Shown here in pieces: positions 20,096 through 31,874 of a stretch of 64,000 nt of DNA (its first letter is position 1; each line of letters begins with the position of its first letter). Where the stretch lies: positions 102,501 through 166,500 of the forward strand of contig CAUYUJ010022060.1 in assembly GCA_963575745.1 (NCBI GenBank), given 5' to 3'. Source of the DNA: Prorocentrum cordatum (Eukaryota; Sar; Dinophyceae; Prorocentrales; Prorocentraceae). The notes beneath the pieces are model-generated. The model was not told the origin of the DNA, searched no databases, and saw nothing but the letters and a program-made list of their open reading frames with translations. The translations under genes were made by a program, and so were the position numbers.

Positions 20096-21838
20096 TCACT
20101 TGCGGGCAGAGTCCCGTCCACGCTGTCGTTTGTCAGCATAGTGAGCGTCTCCTCTGGGGGCAGTTCGTTTCTCCCTGGCCCTCCAGTCTGTGTCGGCCCA
20201 CGTGCCCTGCCGGCGGCCCCACCCATCCCAGGACTGCCATGAATCCCATTGGGCGGCTGAACTGGATGCGCCTGTCTGTGTGGCAACTCTGTAGTCGGCG
20301 CACAGCGGGGGGGAACATGTGGCCTCTTTTGGTTTGCTCCATGGGCGCCGGCGATCATCTCCACTGGGCCCACCTGAGGCAGCTGCTTGCGTGGCGTCTC
20401 TGTCACCGGCGGGTACTGGGGGGGAACCTGGCGCAACATTGCCACCGTCAGCCCATGAATACGGGCGACCGCCTCCACTGGGACCTTCGGGGGTACGGGT
20501 TTTGGTGTCGCGTTGTAACTTCTTGCGCTGCTTGTCCATAATGGTTGGCCATTCTACGTGGAGCTGGTGCTCATCGTCCACCTTGTGGGCGTCGAAACCT
20601 GCTTTGTTCCATGCCTGGAGGAAGTCTTCGCATTGCTGTAACGAATTCTTCCTGGGGTCGGACTTGATGTTGACCCATGCACCCCCTTGCGTGTTGCCTG
20701 CCTTACGGACCCAGGCGGTCCAGATCCCGTTGAAGGCGTCTCCCAGCGTCTTCTGTAGTCTGATGATCTTGTCTGGTGCTGGTTCGTCCTTATTAGTATC
20801 TGCTTCGTTGATAGGCTTCAAGTACATGGGGAGACCGCCCATGGGGTCATCTGGGCGTGCTGGTGGGAGGGATGCTACCTGAGGATCGCGCCCTCGACAT
20901 GCGCTGCGGTGCTGCCAGGGTGAGCTAAGTGGCGGGCGGGCTGCGCGGCCAAATGAAGCGTCTTCGGGAATAGAAGGTGGTCGGCGCTCTGCCTTGTTTT
21001 CAACTAGCCTTAGCTGCCTGCCGTCGCCGACTTCGTCCTGGAGTGCACGAGCGTATGCACGAGCGTACGGCGACCAGGCTGCTGAGTCGACCCTCTGGGG
21101 GGGGTTGGAACCACAGGATCGGCGGACTGTGGGAGGCCGCACTGTCGCTTGGTTCTGGGATGTCAGCCTCGACTACCTGGTGTGCGGGACTGGCTTGAGC
21201 CACGGAGTCAGTCCTGTCTGGTGGGATTCTCTGAGCCTGGCCTTCTGTCTCAGATCCCTTGTTGACTCATCCCAATCAACTTCATACTCGCCGCCGCCGC
21301 TGCCATACTTGTGCGGGGACGGCACGTCTCCTGCTTCTCCGTCAGACTGTCCTGGCGCAGCAGGTTGCTGGGGGGAAGCGCGGTCAGGGGAGGGGCCTGA
21401 TGATGCCACCAGGGGCTTGTTGAGCCAGACGGCTGTGGGAGATCCTCCTTCCTCAGCGCCACTGGTCTTTGCAACTTTGGGCTGGCCGGCGAGGAGCTCT
21501 ATTGTTCCTCCTGCAAGGACATCCTTCATTCGTGATAGAAAGAGGGTTAGCGTGTCCATAGGCTGCCGCTGGGGGCACTGTCCTTTCTGGTTGTCGAGTT
21601 TGTCTGCAAAGCACTGCCATTCCTCCTGGTACTTCGGGTTACTCTCCACTAGGTGCGTGACAACATTGGCCGCCGCAGCCCTCCGCCCGTCCCAGGGGAT
21701 GTGCAGGGGGTGCCCGTTCCTAGGTATCTCGTCCCCGTAGATGGTGTCCAGGAAGAGCACCAGGTGCTCGAGAGACCACCCCGACTCGTCGGTCACCTCG
21801 CCCGCAACGTCGCTTCCCCACCGCTGAGCGTGGGCCGC
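20096..21838 (-). pseudogene. Copy A ORF3, C-terminal basic/acidic tail
   Basis: One frame runs from the cysteine-rich region to the final TGA (20096-20098), broken only by in-frame stops TGA 21839-21841 and TAG 21173-21175. It contains a helical block (LVLFLDTIYGDEIPRNG and IPWDGRRAAAAN), an acidic stretch (YEVDWDES), then a second conserved block with INEADTNKDEPAPDKIIRLQ, GDAFNGIWTAWVRKAG and a ...QCEDFLQAWNKAGFDAHKV segment. It ends in an Arg/Lys-rich tail (ADKRQRGRDSARK). The same blocks occur in copy B at 47144-48066 and beyond, so they are real coding sequence. I recognise no family; the basic tail suggests nucleic-acid binding or nuclear targeting. Confidence 0.6.
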
Positions 21839-24500
21839 TCAGAGGGAGTAGACCGCGTGACTCCACTCAATCAGAAACTTGACCAACTCGCGGACGGGGC
21901 CTCTCGACTGCTCCCCAGCAAGACGGCGGGTGGAGTATGTGGGTAGTGGCGGTGCATCAGGTGGTGGAAGATCTGGTAGTGAGTAGCTGTGAGCACCCCC
22001 TCCATCTGTGGCTCCTTGTGGACGCGGAGCGGGTTTTAGTCGGCCGTCGGCAGGAGCCGTTGGTGTGTTGGAGCCTGCGGCTGGCGCTGGGCTGTTTGGG
22101 GAGAGATGCGTTGACATGTCGTAGATGCCCCACTCCTCTGAGATCTCGCTCATGGCTGGCCTCCTGGGGGGGGGGGCTGGGCATATCTCGTTGGAGCATT
22201 GGTCCAGTATTCGATCGAGGGCGCTGGGGGCAATGTCCCAGATGTGAACCAGGCACCTCATGCAAGCCCAGCTAGCGTTCCACTGCCTCTTGATCCACAA
22301 TAATGGCATTGCGTCCCACGATGGGAGACCTGTCTGCTCGGTACAGTCTGCATCCGCCTCTGCGCGCCATACGAAGCAACCCAAGGCTGGCGCGCCTGGC
22401 GACCACTCTAGCAGGGGGGAACTGGGGGGACAGAAGTCACAAGTGGCCGAGTAGCATTTGGTTAGGTGCACCTCGGTGCCGAACCTGCCGTCGGTGAGCC
22501 TGTGTGGTGGGAGTGTGGTGCCTGCGCTGGCGGGACGGAACTGGCGTGGCGTACGTAGGACGAGCTCCTTGAAGGAAGTTGGGGCTGTAGCGCCGGACGG
22601 CACCCCGAACCCCAGCGGCAGTCTGGATAGAGAGGGGAGTGTCTTGGCCCTTTTCCGTGCGCGGTTTTCATCCTGTCTGCGTTTGCGTTCTTGTAATAGC
22701 CACTGCATGGACTTCCTGCTGCTGCGCTCTGTCGCGTCGAGTTCGGGGACGTGTATCCCCTTCCTTTCCAGCGAGCTGACCCAGCAGTGCTCGCAGAGCC
22801 ATCTGCAGTTCTTTCCTTCCGTGTACGCCTGCGCACGGTTCTGGGCTAGCAGCTCCCGAGTGTCGTCGTCTTCCCAAGTGCCTGCTGTTCCCTGTAGTCC
22901 GACGCTGGTGCATCCGTCGCAGTTGTAGGTGGCATCCTTCTGCCGCCTGCAGAAGCGTTCGTCGCGTGCGATCAGGGGGGGCAACGTTGTTCCTGGGGCT
23001 GGGGAGGCCGGGATGTCCTCGTCCAGTCGGTGGTTGGAGATTGCTATCCCGCCCTCAATGTACCGGAGGTCGTCTACGGTATGTGGGCTGCCGAGTCCCA
23101 CCTCTGATCCCGCCAAGGCCGTGCGCAGCTGGCAGACGGAACACCCTCCAATGTTTAGCTGCGTGACGTCGGCAGGCCGGACTAAAGTTTCCAGCGCGCG
23201 CAGGGGGGCCTCCAGGGTGAAGCCGTGCGCCTGCATTCCTGCCCATGTCTTCGGACATTCGCGCTTGGCTGCAATATCATGGTGATGGGCATATGTGGCC
23301 AAGGTGCTAGTATGGTGTATGACCTCCGCTAGCTTGGTGTGGAGGGAGGCGAGGTCCGCGAGCTGGAATCCCCACGCCTCAGCGAACTGGGTGCGGAACT
23401 CTTTGCGTGCCTCCTGCCACGGAAGGCACAGGCCCATCATGGCCTCAAGGATGTCGCCTGTGGCCTCCGGGCACGGGAAGGGCCAGAGGGTGGCGCGGGG
23501 CTCGCGTAGCTGCAGCATCATCACCACTAGTAGCACCCTGAGTGCGGGGGGATTGAGGGGCAGCCCGTCGTCTCCTACTAGGGATTGCGTGAAATCTGCA
23601 TCGATCTTGTCGGTATTGAGTAGGGAGTGAAGGTTCTCCATTCCTGGGTGCACCCTGTGGCGTCTGCACCGGCAGGTGGGGCTGCTCCAGGCCGCGGGAA
23701 ACTGTGGGAGCGTGCTCCGGGGGGCACAGCGGCTCGAGGCCTTGGGGCGGCGGTTGTCCCCAACCATGTGGGGCAGCGGTGGGGGCGAGTCGCATGTGAC
23801 GCTTAACTGCTTGTTGTGCCACGGCGTACCCAGTCCAAGGAACCAGACCAGGGCTGCCCACGTGAGGTTACACACGAGGTTGCAGGCATCGATTCCGACT
23901 TCCACATCTAAGCAGTAGCCAAGGTGACTCCAGGCCTTCCTGTCTAAGCTGCCCGGCTGCCTGGGGGTGGCCCCCATTTGCCACTGTCGGGGGTGTAGCC
24001 CGGACACTGTGTACAGAAGGATAGCCATTGTGGGGTCGTCAACCAACTTCCGCATGCTATCAGAGGGAGCAGCACTCAGCTTGTCCCAAGAGAACTGAAG
24101 ATCGAGTGGTGCCGCGACGCGGTCGCGAAGGTGCTCTCCATTCTGGCTTTGGCCTTCTCGATGGCGTCGTCTAGACCTTTTATGCTGTCGTCCCCTGTGT
24201 GCGCGGTAGCGGGGGGAATCCATGTCGCGGTCCACGATGGCGTTGAATGTATGATCAATGTGTAGCGTGGTTCTCTTGCCCAGGTTGGCCCCCTGGAAGC
24301 GGACCCATAGCTTGGCCAGCCCCGCGTACTCGGGGAGCTCCCTAAGGCGTGCTCCTGTGGCAGTGCCGAACATCCTTCCGTCCCCGACTGTGATCACGTT
24401 GGAGGTGGCCCGCGTGATTGCGACGTTCATTCTGTTGGGGTTGTCCATGAAGCCCCAGTCGTGCCAAAAGTTGGAACGCGTGGTCAAGTAGATCACAATG
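21839..24500 (-). pseudogene. Copy A ORF3, helicase motifs V-VI and cysteine-rich region
   Basis: The frame begins with the end of the helicase core: STIDSSQVGEADIVIYLTT (motif V region) and NRMNVAITRATSNVITVGDG (motif VI, V-A-x-TRA). About 700 residues of unknown domain follow, containing GLHPRQWQMGATPRQPGSLD and paired cysteines: GGCSVC, YNCDGC, CRWLCEHCW, CYSATCDFC and WACMRC. All these pairs are kept in copy B, which points to zinc sites under constraint. The CDGC...CRWLCEHC spacing is reminiscent of a PHD/RING-like finger, but I cannot assign it. The frame is uninterrupted for 939 codons and ends at TGA 21839-21841, where copy B reads on. Confidence 0.7.
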
Positions 24501-26090
24501 TCCGCCTCCCCAACCTGGCTTGAGTCTATGGTGGAAATGGTGAGTCTGCCCTCTGATTGCCTCACCTTTGTCGGCTCCTTTCTCCCTGGCCTTGGCCTGC
24601 CCCAGGGTGCCGCTGATGCTGCGCCCTGTCTGAAGCCATCCGTTCTCGAGAACAGCACACTGCAATTGATAGCCAGCCACTACGCGGACTGTGGCCCCCT
24701 TCTCCATGGCGGGCAAGAGCGCCCGCACGATGTCCACCGTCTGCGCAGCCTCTGGGAGATTCGCGCACCCCGAGTGGAGGTTGGACGAGACCTCGAGGGA
24801 GGGGTTGTCGACCAGGAGGAACCGATGTCTCTCATCTGGGTGTTGTGGAGTAGGCTGAAGGTCCCTCAATAGCTTCGCCAGGTCCTCCGGGGTGGACTCG
24901 GTGGCTTCGGCCAGTTCAATGAGCCGCGCACTGTCCCAGGGCAGTATCTCCTGCCACGGTAGTCCTATTACCGATGGCCTTTGCCTGAGTGGGTCGGTGA
25001 GTCCTGTCCGCATTGCCTTGTTGTAGAAGACCACTTTGGGCCAGGACAGGAGGAGGGGGTGCATGCGGTAACAGAGGGTCAGCTGCACCACTGCTGGGGT
25101 GTCCTCACCTAGCGAATGGCGCAGTCGGTCGAATATCGAGAGACATAGGCCGCGGTCGGCTGCTTTCCTGGAGAGGACGGTGGGCGGAAGCTGCTTGGGA
25201 TCGCCGACCAGCAATAGGTGCCCGCTACAGCGCATGACGCTAACGAGAGACATTGCGGCCATCAGCTCGTGGGCCTGTCCTGCTTCGTCGATAATGAGCA
25301 GGGCAACCGGGGAGGCAAGTTTGAGGGACTCTGCCGCCTCGTGCGTTGCGATGATCATCTTGGCGTCCCCCAGAAACTGCGCGCGGAAGGCGATGAATTC
25401 CTTGGAGGGTCCGCTCTGGTGAGGGGGGCGGCTGCGCGTTCTGCGAAAATGTCCCCCTGGTGTGATGGGGGCGAGCTTCTGCGCAACACGCGCGTCCTTT
25501 GCTAGCCTGACGCACCTGTTGGGGAAGCAAGTTCCGCGCGCCAACCTGCCCAATTCGTGCGCAACCCCAAGGCCGATGGCGGGTTGGTCGGCGGCTGTGT
25601 TCGACCCTGCCGCGAGGGCCACTGCCTGCCCCTTGGGAAGCGAGCTTGCCCAGGCGTCCATTGTGGCCACTGGAAAGAATGTTTTGCCAGTCCCTCGGGG
25701 CCCATGAACCACCGTGACGTGGTTTCGAATGGTGGCGACCAGGGCCTTGGTAGCGTCCTCATTGAGTCGGTGGCGTTGGGCGGCGTCGTTCAGGTTGGTG
25801 GTGGTGGAAAGGTTTCTGACCCGCTGGAGAACCTGCCCTGTAGCGCTGTCAACTTCGTCGTCCGTGAATGGGAAGTCAGATGGCCCCTTGCTCTGCTGTT
25901 GCAGTTGTGCCGTGCCGTCCACCTCGATTGCGTGGGGAAAGCTGAGTGCCTTGGCCTCGATGGTGGCTCTCGCCCTGGAAAGAAGAGCTGCTGCACGTTC
26001 TGGTGTTCTCCACTTCGCTAGCCCGTGCCCTGTCCTTTCTGTCGATGGCGCGGTGGTTGAGTAGGAATGTAATGACGTCGAGCGGTGCAC
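24342..26090 (-). pseudogene. Copy A ORF3, UPF1-like SF1 helicase core
   Basis: A 582-codon frame carries an almost complete superfamily-1 (UPF1/DNA2/SMG2-type) helicase. VVHGPRGTGKTFF is motif I (Walker A), with Arg where copy B has Pro. ALLIIDEAGQAHE is motif II (DEAG). LLLVGDPKQLPPTV is motif III and LCYRMHP motif IV. Motifs V and VI lie in the next frame, which overlaps this one near 24500 after a frameshift. SF1B helicases of this group unwind RNA or DNA 5' to 3' with ATP. In the element it could remodel the transcript or the cDNA/RNA hybrid. Helicases are known in Helitrons and Penelope-related contexts but are unusual in LINEs. Confidence 0.85.
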
Positions 26091-26127
26091 CTACCAGGTC
26101 GTCTGGGGCCTGCTGCAGCTTGTAGAT

Positions 26128-27650
26128 CTATCTCACTGACGGCGTTCGAAATTCGCCAGCATTGCAGCTTGGGGGAGCTTTGTCCACTCGGTACACGACG
26201 TCGCCTTCCTTGTCTGACTTCGTGGGCGCTCCGTGTGGGAGTAACTCCCCAGTCTGACTGGAGTCGCACCAGGCCAGGGCTTGGTTTGCGGGGTACTTGG
26301 AGCCTGCCCTTAGCCCGATGACGTCGCACTCGTTGCGGGGAATGGTGCCTCCGAAGTCCGGGGGCCGCACGAGTTTGAGGGTAGTAATCTGGTCCTCCGT
26401 TGAACTGGTGAGACTAAGAAGCAATGTACGTGACTGCGCGTCCAGACCCCCTTCCAATTTTCGGACCATCAGCTTGAACTCGACTGGCCATTGTGGATGC
26501 AAAAGCAGCTTTCCGCCCTGTGGGGGGAAAGCGTTGCGAAGCTTGTACTTGTCGAGAAGGAAGCAGGTGGACCGCTCGTTGATGGGGTGACCGTCACCTC
26601 CAGGGCACAGCTCTTTTTACGTGCCAAGTCTGTTCTGACCTTCGCGGAGCCATCCCATACTGTTTCAGCGGCTGCCATGCACTCGGTCCAGGCTAACCTG
26701 CACAGAGTGCAGCCTCTTTGTCGTAGATCCTGCTCCCAGTGCTTTGGCAGGTTGACTCCGGTGGGAACCGTACCCAGGGGGGTGTGCAGGCGGAATTGAG
26801 CCCCTGGGCTGTCAGCGGGTATGGCGTATAGCCGTATGATAGCCTTAGCTGCTGCGTCTGCAGGAGACTTTGGTGTCGTCAGGCTGTCTTGGGGGGGAGC
26901 ATCGCTTGCCCAGTTCTCCTCGTCCCCTCGCGGTTGCCCTATCCGATCCAACGGGTCCTGCGAAGAGGCCCTGCTGGAGCCAGCGTGTCTCTCCTTCTGG
27001 GTCAGTGGGGCGTGCGGCCCCCCTGCTGTGGCTGGGTTAGGGGACAGCGGGTCGGTGCCCCCCCAGGCTCCTGTAGTGCGCCATGGGGTGACCCCCCATC
27101 CATGTCGGCATTGGCTGGGCGGTCGGAGGTCAGTCGAGTGCATGGTGTCGGTGGAAATGGAGAAGTCGAACTTGTCGTCGCGAAAGGGGAAGTTGACCGG
27201 TACGTGGCCCCAGGCCTCGGGAAAGGTCCAGCCTGGTAGGTGCGCACGGCTGCCGTCCTTGACTGGGCCAGGAAGTTCCCAGCCTGGCCATAGTTGTCTC
27301 TCGATTTTGAGACCTGTCACGCTGTCTGTGGTCGATCCTTGGGTCCTGGCCCAGAGGTTGCCTTGCTGAGTGTATATTCTGGGGTCCGGCCACCCGGTCC
27401 CCTTCTGCTTCACGGCCTCTGTGAAGTGGTCCCCACCCAGGAGGTGTTCCTTGCCGTCGCAGCACATCTGGCAGATCTCACACCACCAGCACCACTCGTG
27501 GTTGAAGTGTGCCCATCTGAACCATGGGCATTCCCGAGCACGGAAGGGTCGGAGAGCGTCTTCTGCGCTGGGACCTTGCTCGCAGCGTTGGATGGGGGAA
27601 GGCCATCTGGCCAGGGGCCCGCTGTTACTCTTCTTCTTCTTCTTTGGCAT
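26128..27650 (-). pseudogene. Copy A ORF3, N-terminus with matrin-like zinc finger
   Basis: ORF3 starts at ATG 27650 with MPKKKKKSNSG, a likely nuclear-localisation-type basic start. Near residue 55-80, CEICQMCCDGKEHLLGGDH fits a matrin/U1-type C2H2 finger (C-x2-C-x9-H-x5-H), a class that binds RNA. Pro/Trp-rich sequence follows (LPGWTFPEAWGHVPVNFPF), then a Ser/Pro-rich linker and LPKHWEQDLRQRGCTLCRLAW. Near 26500 the frame shifts to a beta-rich segment (EFKLMVRKLEGG ... LLLSLTSSTEDQI) leading into the helicase. The start codon lies 24 nt downstream of a degenerate copy of the 15-bp motif (27675-27689), as in copy B. Confidence 0.7.
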
Positions 27651-27674
27651 CCTGTTGGAACGTAGGGGGGAAGT

Positions 27675-27689
27675 GGGGCCGATAGCTGC
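27675..27689 (-). promoter_or_regulatory. Degenerate 15-bp motif before ORF3 (copy A)
   Basis: GGGCCGATAGCTGC-type sequence, a three-mismatch relative of GCAGCCGATAGCCGC, lies 24 nt upstream of the ORF3 ATG on the sense strand. Copy B has the perfect motif 26 nt upstream of its own ORF3 ATG. The conserved placement suggests a role in making or translating the ORF3 message. Confidence 0.4.
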
Positions 27690-27758
27690 GTAACGTGCAA
27701 AAGGGTGCGCGGGGGGAAATCTTGAGCCACCGCAACGGAAAGTCAGATGTTGCGGCGA

Positions 27759-28796
27759 TCAGTCGCTCGACGATCGGATCGAAGCGGGGCAGAGAGGGAA
27801 GCGGAGGGGGGGTGCATGAGCAGGGTGAGCAGCTTCTGCTGCCGCGATAGGGTCGCAGAGGTTGGTTTCCCGAATATCGACGTCGGGAAAGTGCACTGGC
27901 TGAGAGGGGGTATTACCATCCCACTGCATATGAGAGGTGACAGCTGTAACGCCTTCCCTGCGGAGGGAGTCGGCCCAGTAAACCCCAATGGTGGCCAGGC
28001 TATCAGCAGCTTTATTCAGTCTGCGTCTGACGGCCTGCCACGTGAAGACCCACCCAGCACTTTCAACTTGTCCGAAGGCGTCCTCCATCTGCTGAGCCAG
28101 GTGGAGCCTTCGGTATCTGGCGGTGCCGGCCCCATATCTCACGGCTGCCAGGTTGTCGCCCACATTCCGAGCCACCCGGTTTGGGCAATCTAGGTGAGGG
28201 AGCAGCGCCAGCCCGGCACGGCAGCCTGCCACCTCTGCCATCTGAGCATTGCTGCAATCTGGGAGTGCAACGATGGTTATGGCGAGTACCCGGGGTGACC
28301 CGGTCTTGGGGTTGTGGTGCCAGAGGATGGCCCCGGCGCCCGACACCTTTTCACCGTTTCCAATGGTTATTGCCCCTCCGTCGAAGGTGACCTCGTACGG
28401 CCATTGGGTGGAGTCAGAGTCGGGGAAGGGAGAATCGCGTACAGTGACCTCGTCGCCAGGCTCGAGTCTCGTGTTGGCCGTTAGCATGGTAGCGTGGAGC
28501 CTGCACTCCCGGCAGAAGATGGACGACCAGCTGGCAGTGGGGAAGTTGTCCGTCCTTGGGCAAGGGAACCAGCTTCTGCCCGGAGGCATCCATGCAGCCC
28601 GCGTGTAGGGGGGGACTGCAAAACCACTATTCTGTCCTCTGGTTTGTGGTGTCTGGTGACAATCGGGAGCCTGCGGATCTCGCCTCCTGCCCTGCCCGCG
28701 TGTCGCTGTAGGTGGGGCCAGGCAGCACCACAGACCGAACCAACGGGAGCGGGACAGGGGTTGCACGTGCGACATGTGTCCCGCAGGACGGTCCAC
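27759..28796 (-). pseudogene. Copy A RNase H domain and end of ORF2
   Basis: The frame holds a type-I RNase H after a Cys-rich lead (FPCPRTDNFPTA, FCRECRLH). The four acidic catalytic positions are visible: VTFDGGA (first Asp), NAQMAEVAGC (Glu), VGDNLAAV (second Asp) and RRRLNKAADSLATI (final Asp, in the N-x-x-AD pattern). RNase H degrades the element RNA in the RNA/DNA hybrid. This copy's catalytic set is intact. The frame ends after IRSSSD at TGA 27759-27761, about 110 nt before ORF3. Copy B has a nonsense codon just before the same domain. Confidence 0.85.
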
Positions 28797-29960
28797 ACGG
28801 CTGTCTCGTCTGGACTGCTAATACTTGGGGGCTCGTTGTCCCTGTGCTCCTCTTCATCGCTCTCCTCGCGATGATCAACGTCGAGGGTGACCAACCCGCG
28901 CATGATGAGTCTGGCGGCGCCACCTGCTTCAAGGGGGGAGGCTGTGAGGTTGACGCAGCATCTGAAGGAGATCTGATGTGGAATCTTGGCGAGTAACGGC
29001 TGATGCTCGCCCTCGCTGGCAATGGCTTGAGCGAGGGTCGGTGGGTAATCTGGCCCCCGTATGGTGCCCCAGACAAGGGCTGCTGCTGGGCACCAATGCC
29101 AGACGTGCTCTGTGGTCGCCTCACCCAGCCCACAGAGCGGGCAGCGCCCATAGAGCCCTGTTCTGACGGGTGGCCGCAGGCGCCCACCCGTACTTACATA
29201 TGCGTCAGCCTGAGCCCTTAGAGGGAGTGGGAGTATGTCGGGGGGTAGGGTTTACCAGAGGGCGAAGGTGCGTGGGCCGGTGCCGACGCATCTTGCACAC
29301 CAGGCCGCCCCCTCGTCGTTCGGGCCGGCGGTGATCCACACTATGCTGGGCGGCGCCCCGCAGGGACACCTGTGGGGCATGCTTTCGTCGTCTCCCCTGC
29401 GTCTTGCCGAACCAGGAAGGCCGTCGCAAAGGATCCTCATCACGTGATGTGCCGCGGTGAAGGTGGAGCAGTGGCGCAGCAATTGCCACTCCTCCCCTCT
29501 GGAGGGCTGCCATCTTCTTCCTTGGCTGGTGTTCTGGAACCACTCTGTGAAGTGTCGGCTATTCATTTGGGCCCGGGCCGCCGTGTAGGTGATCCTGCCG
29601 AAGTGTCTGCCTTCCAATAGGTGGGGTTGTTGTCTCGTGAGGCGCAGGGCCCGGGCGGCCTTTCGTTCGGTGATCATCTTGGGTCGCGGGGGGAATGTCT
29701 CGGGCATCCGTGCTGCGCGGGCTCCCCATTTCAGCCGCTTGTTCCATCTGATGCTTGCTCGCTTTTTGACGGTACTGGCCCCCAAGAAGTCGTTGAGTGC
29801 TTTGCGGCGACCGCGCGGGCCGTCGCAACAGGGCACCTGGGGGCGCCCTGTACTTGGAAGCGGATGCCCAGCCCGGTCAGCACTAAGTCAAGGACCCAAG
29901 AGGCCCCAGCCAACTCGAGAGCAGTCCTCAGTTGGACCCGTAGTTCACGCTCTTGTCCCA
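28481..29960 (-). pseudogene. Copy A post-RT zinc-binding segments
   Basis: Several short overlapping frames together match copy B's continuous sequence. They give a helical segment (PPRPKMITERKAARAL), a CPCGAPPSIVW...WCARCVG four-cysteine cluster (about 29270-29370), then CPLCGLGEATTEHVWHWC, the classic C-x2-C-x7-H-x4-C motif at the C-terminus of many LINE RTs (about 29100-29160). A further CRTCNPCP cluster follows. Frames change near 29850, 29250 and 28900. These fingers probably bind element RNA or target DNA during integration. Confidence 0.65.
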
Positions 29961-31181
29961 TGTCGGGGGGGCGTAGTGCGCGGCGTAGGGGGCCAGGGAG
30001 ATCAGGTAGGCGCCCCAGGCCGCGGCCGTGCGGGATGGGGACATTTTGGCCAGGTGCAAAGCAAGGGCTCTCTCCCTAATTCTAGGAAGGGGGCGGTCCC
30101 ACGTGCCTTTGCATAGGGCTTCCTCCTGCTCCTTAGTGAGTCCTCCGTTCCGTGGAGGGTCGTCGCCTTCTGCAGCTCGTGACACCACCACTGCCCCCAA
30201 GTAGGGCCATTGATCTCTAACCGACGAGCCTCCGAAGGGGGTGTGTTCCATAAGGGTGCGCCACCAATCTTGGTTGCCAGCCGGGACGAGTGCTGTCTTG
30301 AAGGTGCAGTTGCAGACGTGTTGATAGGGTGCACACTGGAACGGGCCTCGGCTTCCTGCGTTGCCTTCCACGAATGCCTTGATCAGGTCTCCTGGTAGCC
30401 CTGAGAGGAGCACGCTGTCCCCGTCTTGTTCGAAGTGAACGGGGACTTCCTCCAGCGCAGCACGGAGGGTAGGAGAATCCTCAGTGCGTATACCCCTGCA
30501 TCTGTGTGCCTCGACCAGGAGACCAGCGGCCTTGGCGGCCCAGGGGAGGGCGATGGGAGCGCGTAGCGCTTGCCTCGTCGTGCTGAGCAGGGCGGCGAGG
30601 TCGTCAACGTAAGTCGGGTCGTCGTCCCCAGTGATGGAGGAGATGGCGGCGATGAGAGGGTCGCACCCCAAGCTCCAGAGGAGGGGAGAGGCGGCACCCC
30701 CCATGCCAACTGACCTCAGTAGGCGCCGTTCAGGGCCTTTGCATTTCCCCTTGCATGTCATCACTCTTCGCTCAGCGACCAAGGAGTTGAGCGAGCACAG
30801 TAGCCACGAGGGAAGTTTCCATCTCCAGAGGAGGCTCTCTACCCATTGAAGTGATATTCGCTCGAAAGCCTTATTCTGGTCACAGAAGATCACCGCCGCA
30901 CACGGAGCGTCACCGACCGCGGAGGCAGTACGGTTGACAAAGTCCTCCACCATTGCTGCGTGTTGTCCGAGGAGCGCAGCCCATCCAGGACCTGGCGCCT
31001 CTGGTGGCTTGGGGGTAGAGCTCAAGTGCCGGGTAACCTTAGTGATGTTGGGGCCGCATTGGCCCCCCCGCTTGGCAGCCTGGTTGGGGCTCAGAAGTGG
31101 CTCGACGGCTGGGCCAATAAGGTCGGCCAGGGATGCACCGTATAGTCGTCGAATGCATGTGGGGAGTTGCAACGGTCTCAT
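29928..31181 (-). pseudogene. Copy A reverse transcriptase
   Basis: A 417-codon frame covers the palm and thumb. MRPLQLPTCIRRLYGASLAD precedes motif A, AVIFCDQNKAFERI. RSVGMGGAASPLLWSLG is the motif-B glycine-rich loop, and TYVDDLAALL is motif C with YVDD, giving all three catalytic aspartates. The frame continues through an EQDGDSVLLSGLPGDLIKAF segment and a thumb-like helical part, and ends at 29928. The finger region (PSGGAPGVDGIPYGAYYP) lies upstream in another frame at 31039-31530. Motif B differs from the usual QG-x-x-x-S-P. Confidence 0.85.
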
Positions 31182-31811
31182 GTCGTTGGGACCTTCGGCG
31201 CCAGGCTTTCCCTATCCATACCAAGAGGTCCACGGAGGGCCCTAGCACCTCCTCGATGAGTGATGGATTGAGGTCCGCAGCGTACCGTGCTTGGGCAATG
31301 AGGCAGGCGACGAACCTTGCCCCGGGATAATAAGCCCCATAGGGTATCCCGTCCACCCCCGGGGCGCCCCCGCTGGGTGTGAGGACGGTGGAAGCAAGCT
31401 TGGCCCACCTGGGCCTAGGCCTGCTGGAGATGTCAACCCCAGGGTGTCCTTGGAAATAAAAGTCAAGGAGCCTGCCAGCTGAGCCAGGTAGGGGGGGGCG
31501 GAGTGCCATATTGCACTGCGACTGCCCCAAAGGACGCTGTCAATCTGGTTGGGCCTGTGGTGCCATGTGCCATTGCGGTCCTGGACGCATAGGATTGCGT
31601 GGGTATTCTTGTATATCTCCCGCCCAGCTCTGTAGTGGGCTGCAAGGGGGGACCGTTCAGCTCCTGGGCCTCTTTGCGCGGGGGAAAGTCGGGCAGCTCT
31701 TCTCTGCGCGACCTCGGCGCCCCAGGTTCTGAGCCACCGTCCAGCCTGCTCTCGGGTTAGGTCCTGACCGTCCCACCCGTGCTCGTACAACCAGGCTGCC
31801 AGGGCTCCCAC
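31039..31811 (-). pseudogene. Copy A EN-RT linker and RT fingers, frameshifted
   Basis: Two overlapping frames cover the region that copy B reads as one. LAAWLYEHGWDGQDLTREQ and LRTWGAEVAQRRAARLSP belong to the linker. SSRPRPRWAKLASTVLTPSG and GAPGVDGIPYGAYYPGARF belong to the RT finger motif. The switch lies near 31500. The sense strand shows C-runs here (plus-strand G-run near 31490), a likely slippage site. Confidence 0.6.
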
Positions 31812-31874
31812 TGGGCGCGTCGTTTCTTGTTTTTGACTGGCTGCGGCGAGCAGCAGGCCTGGGGAAGTCCGCGC

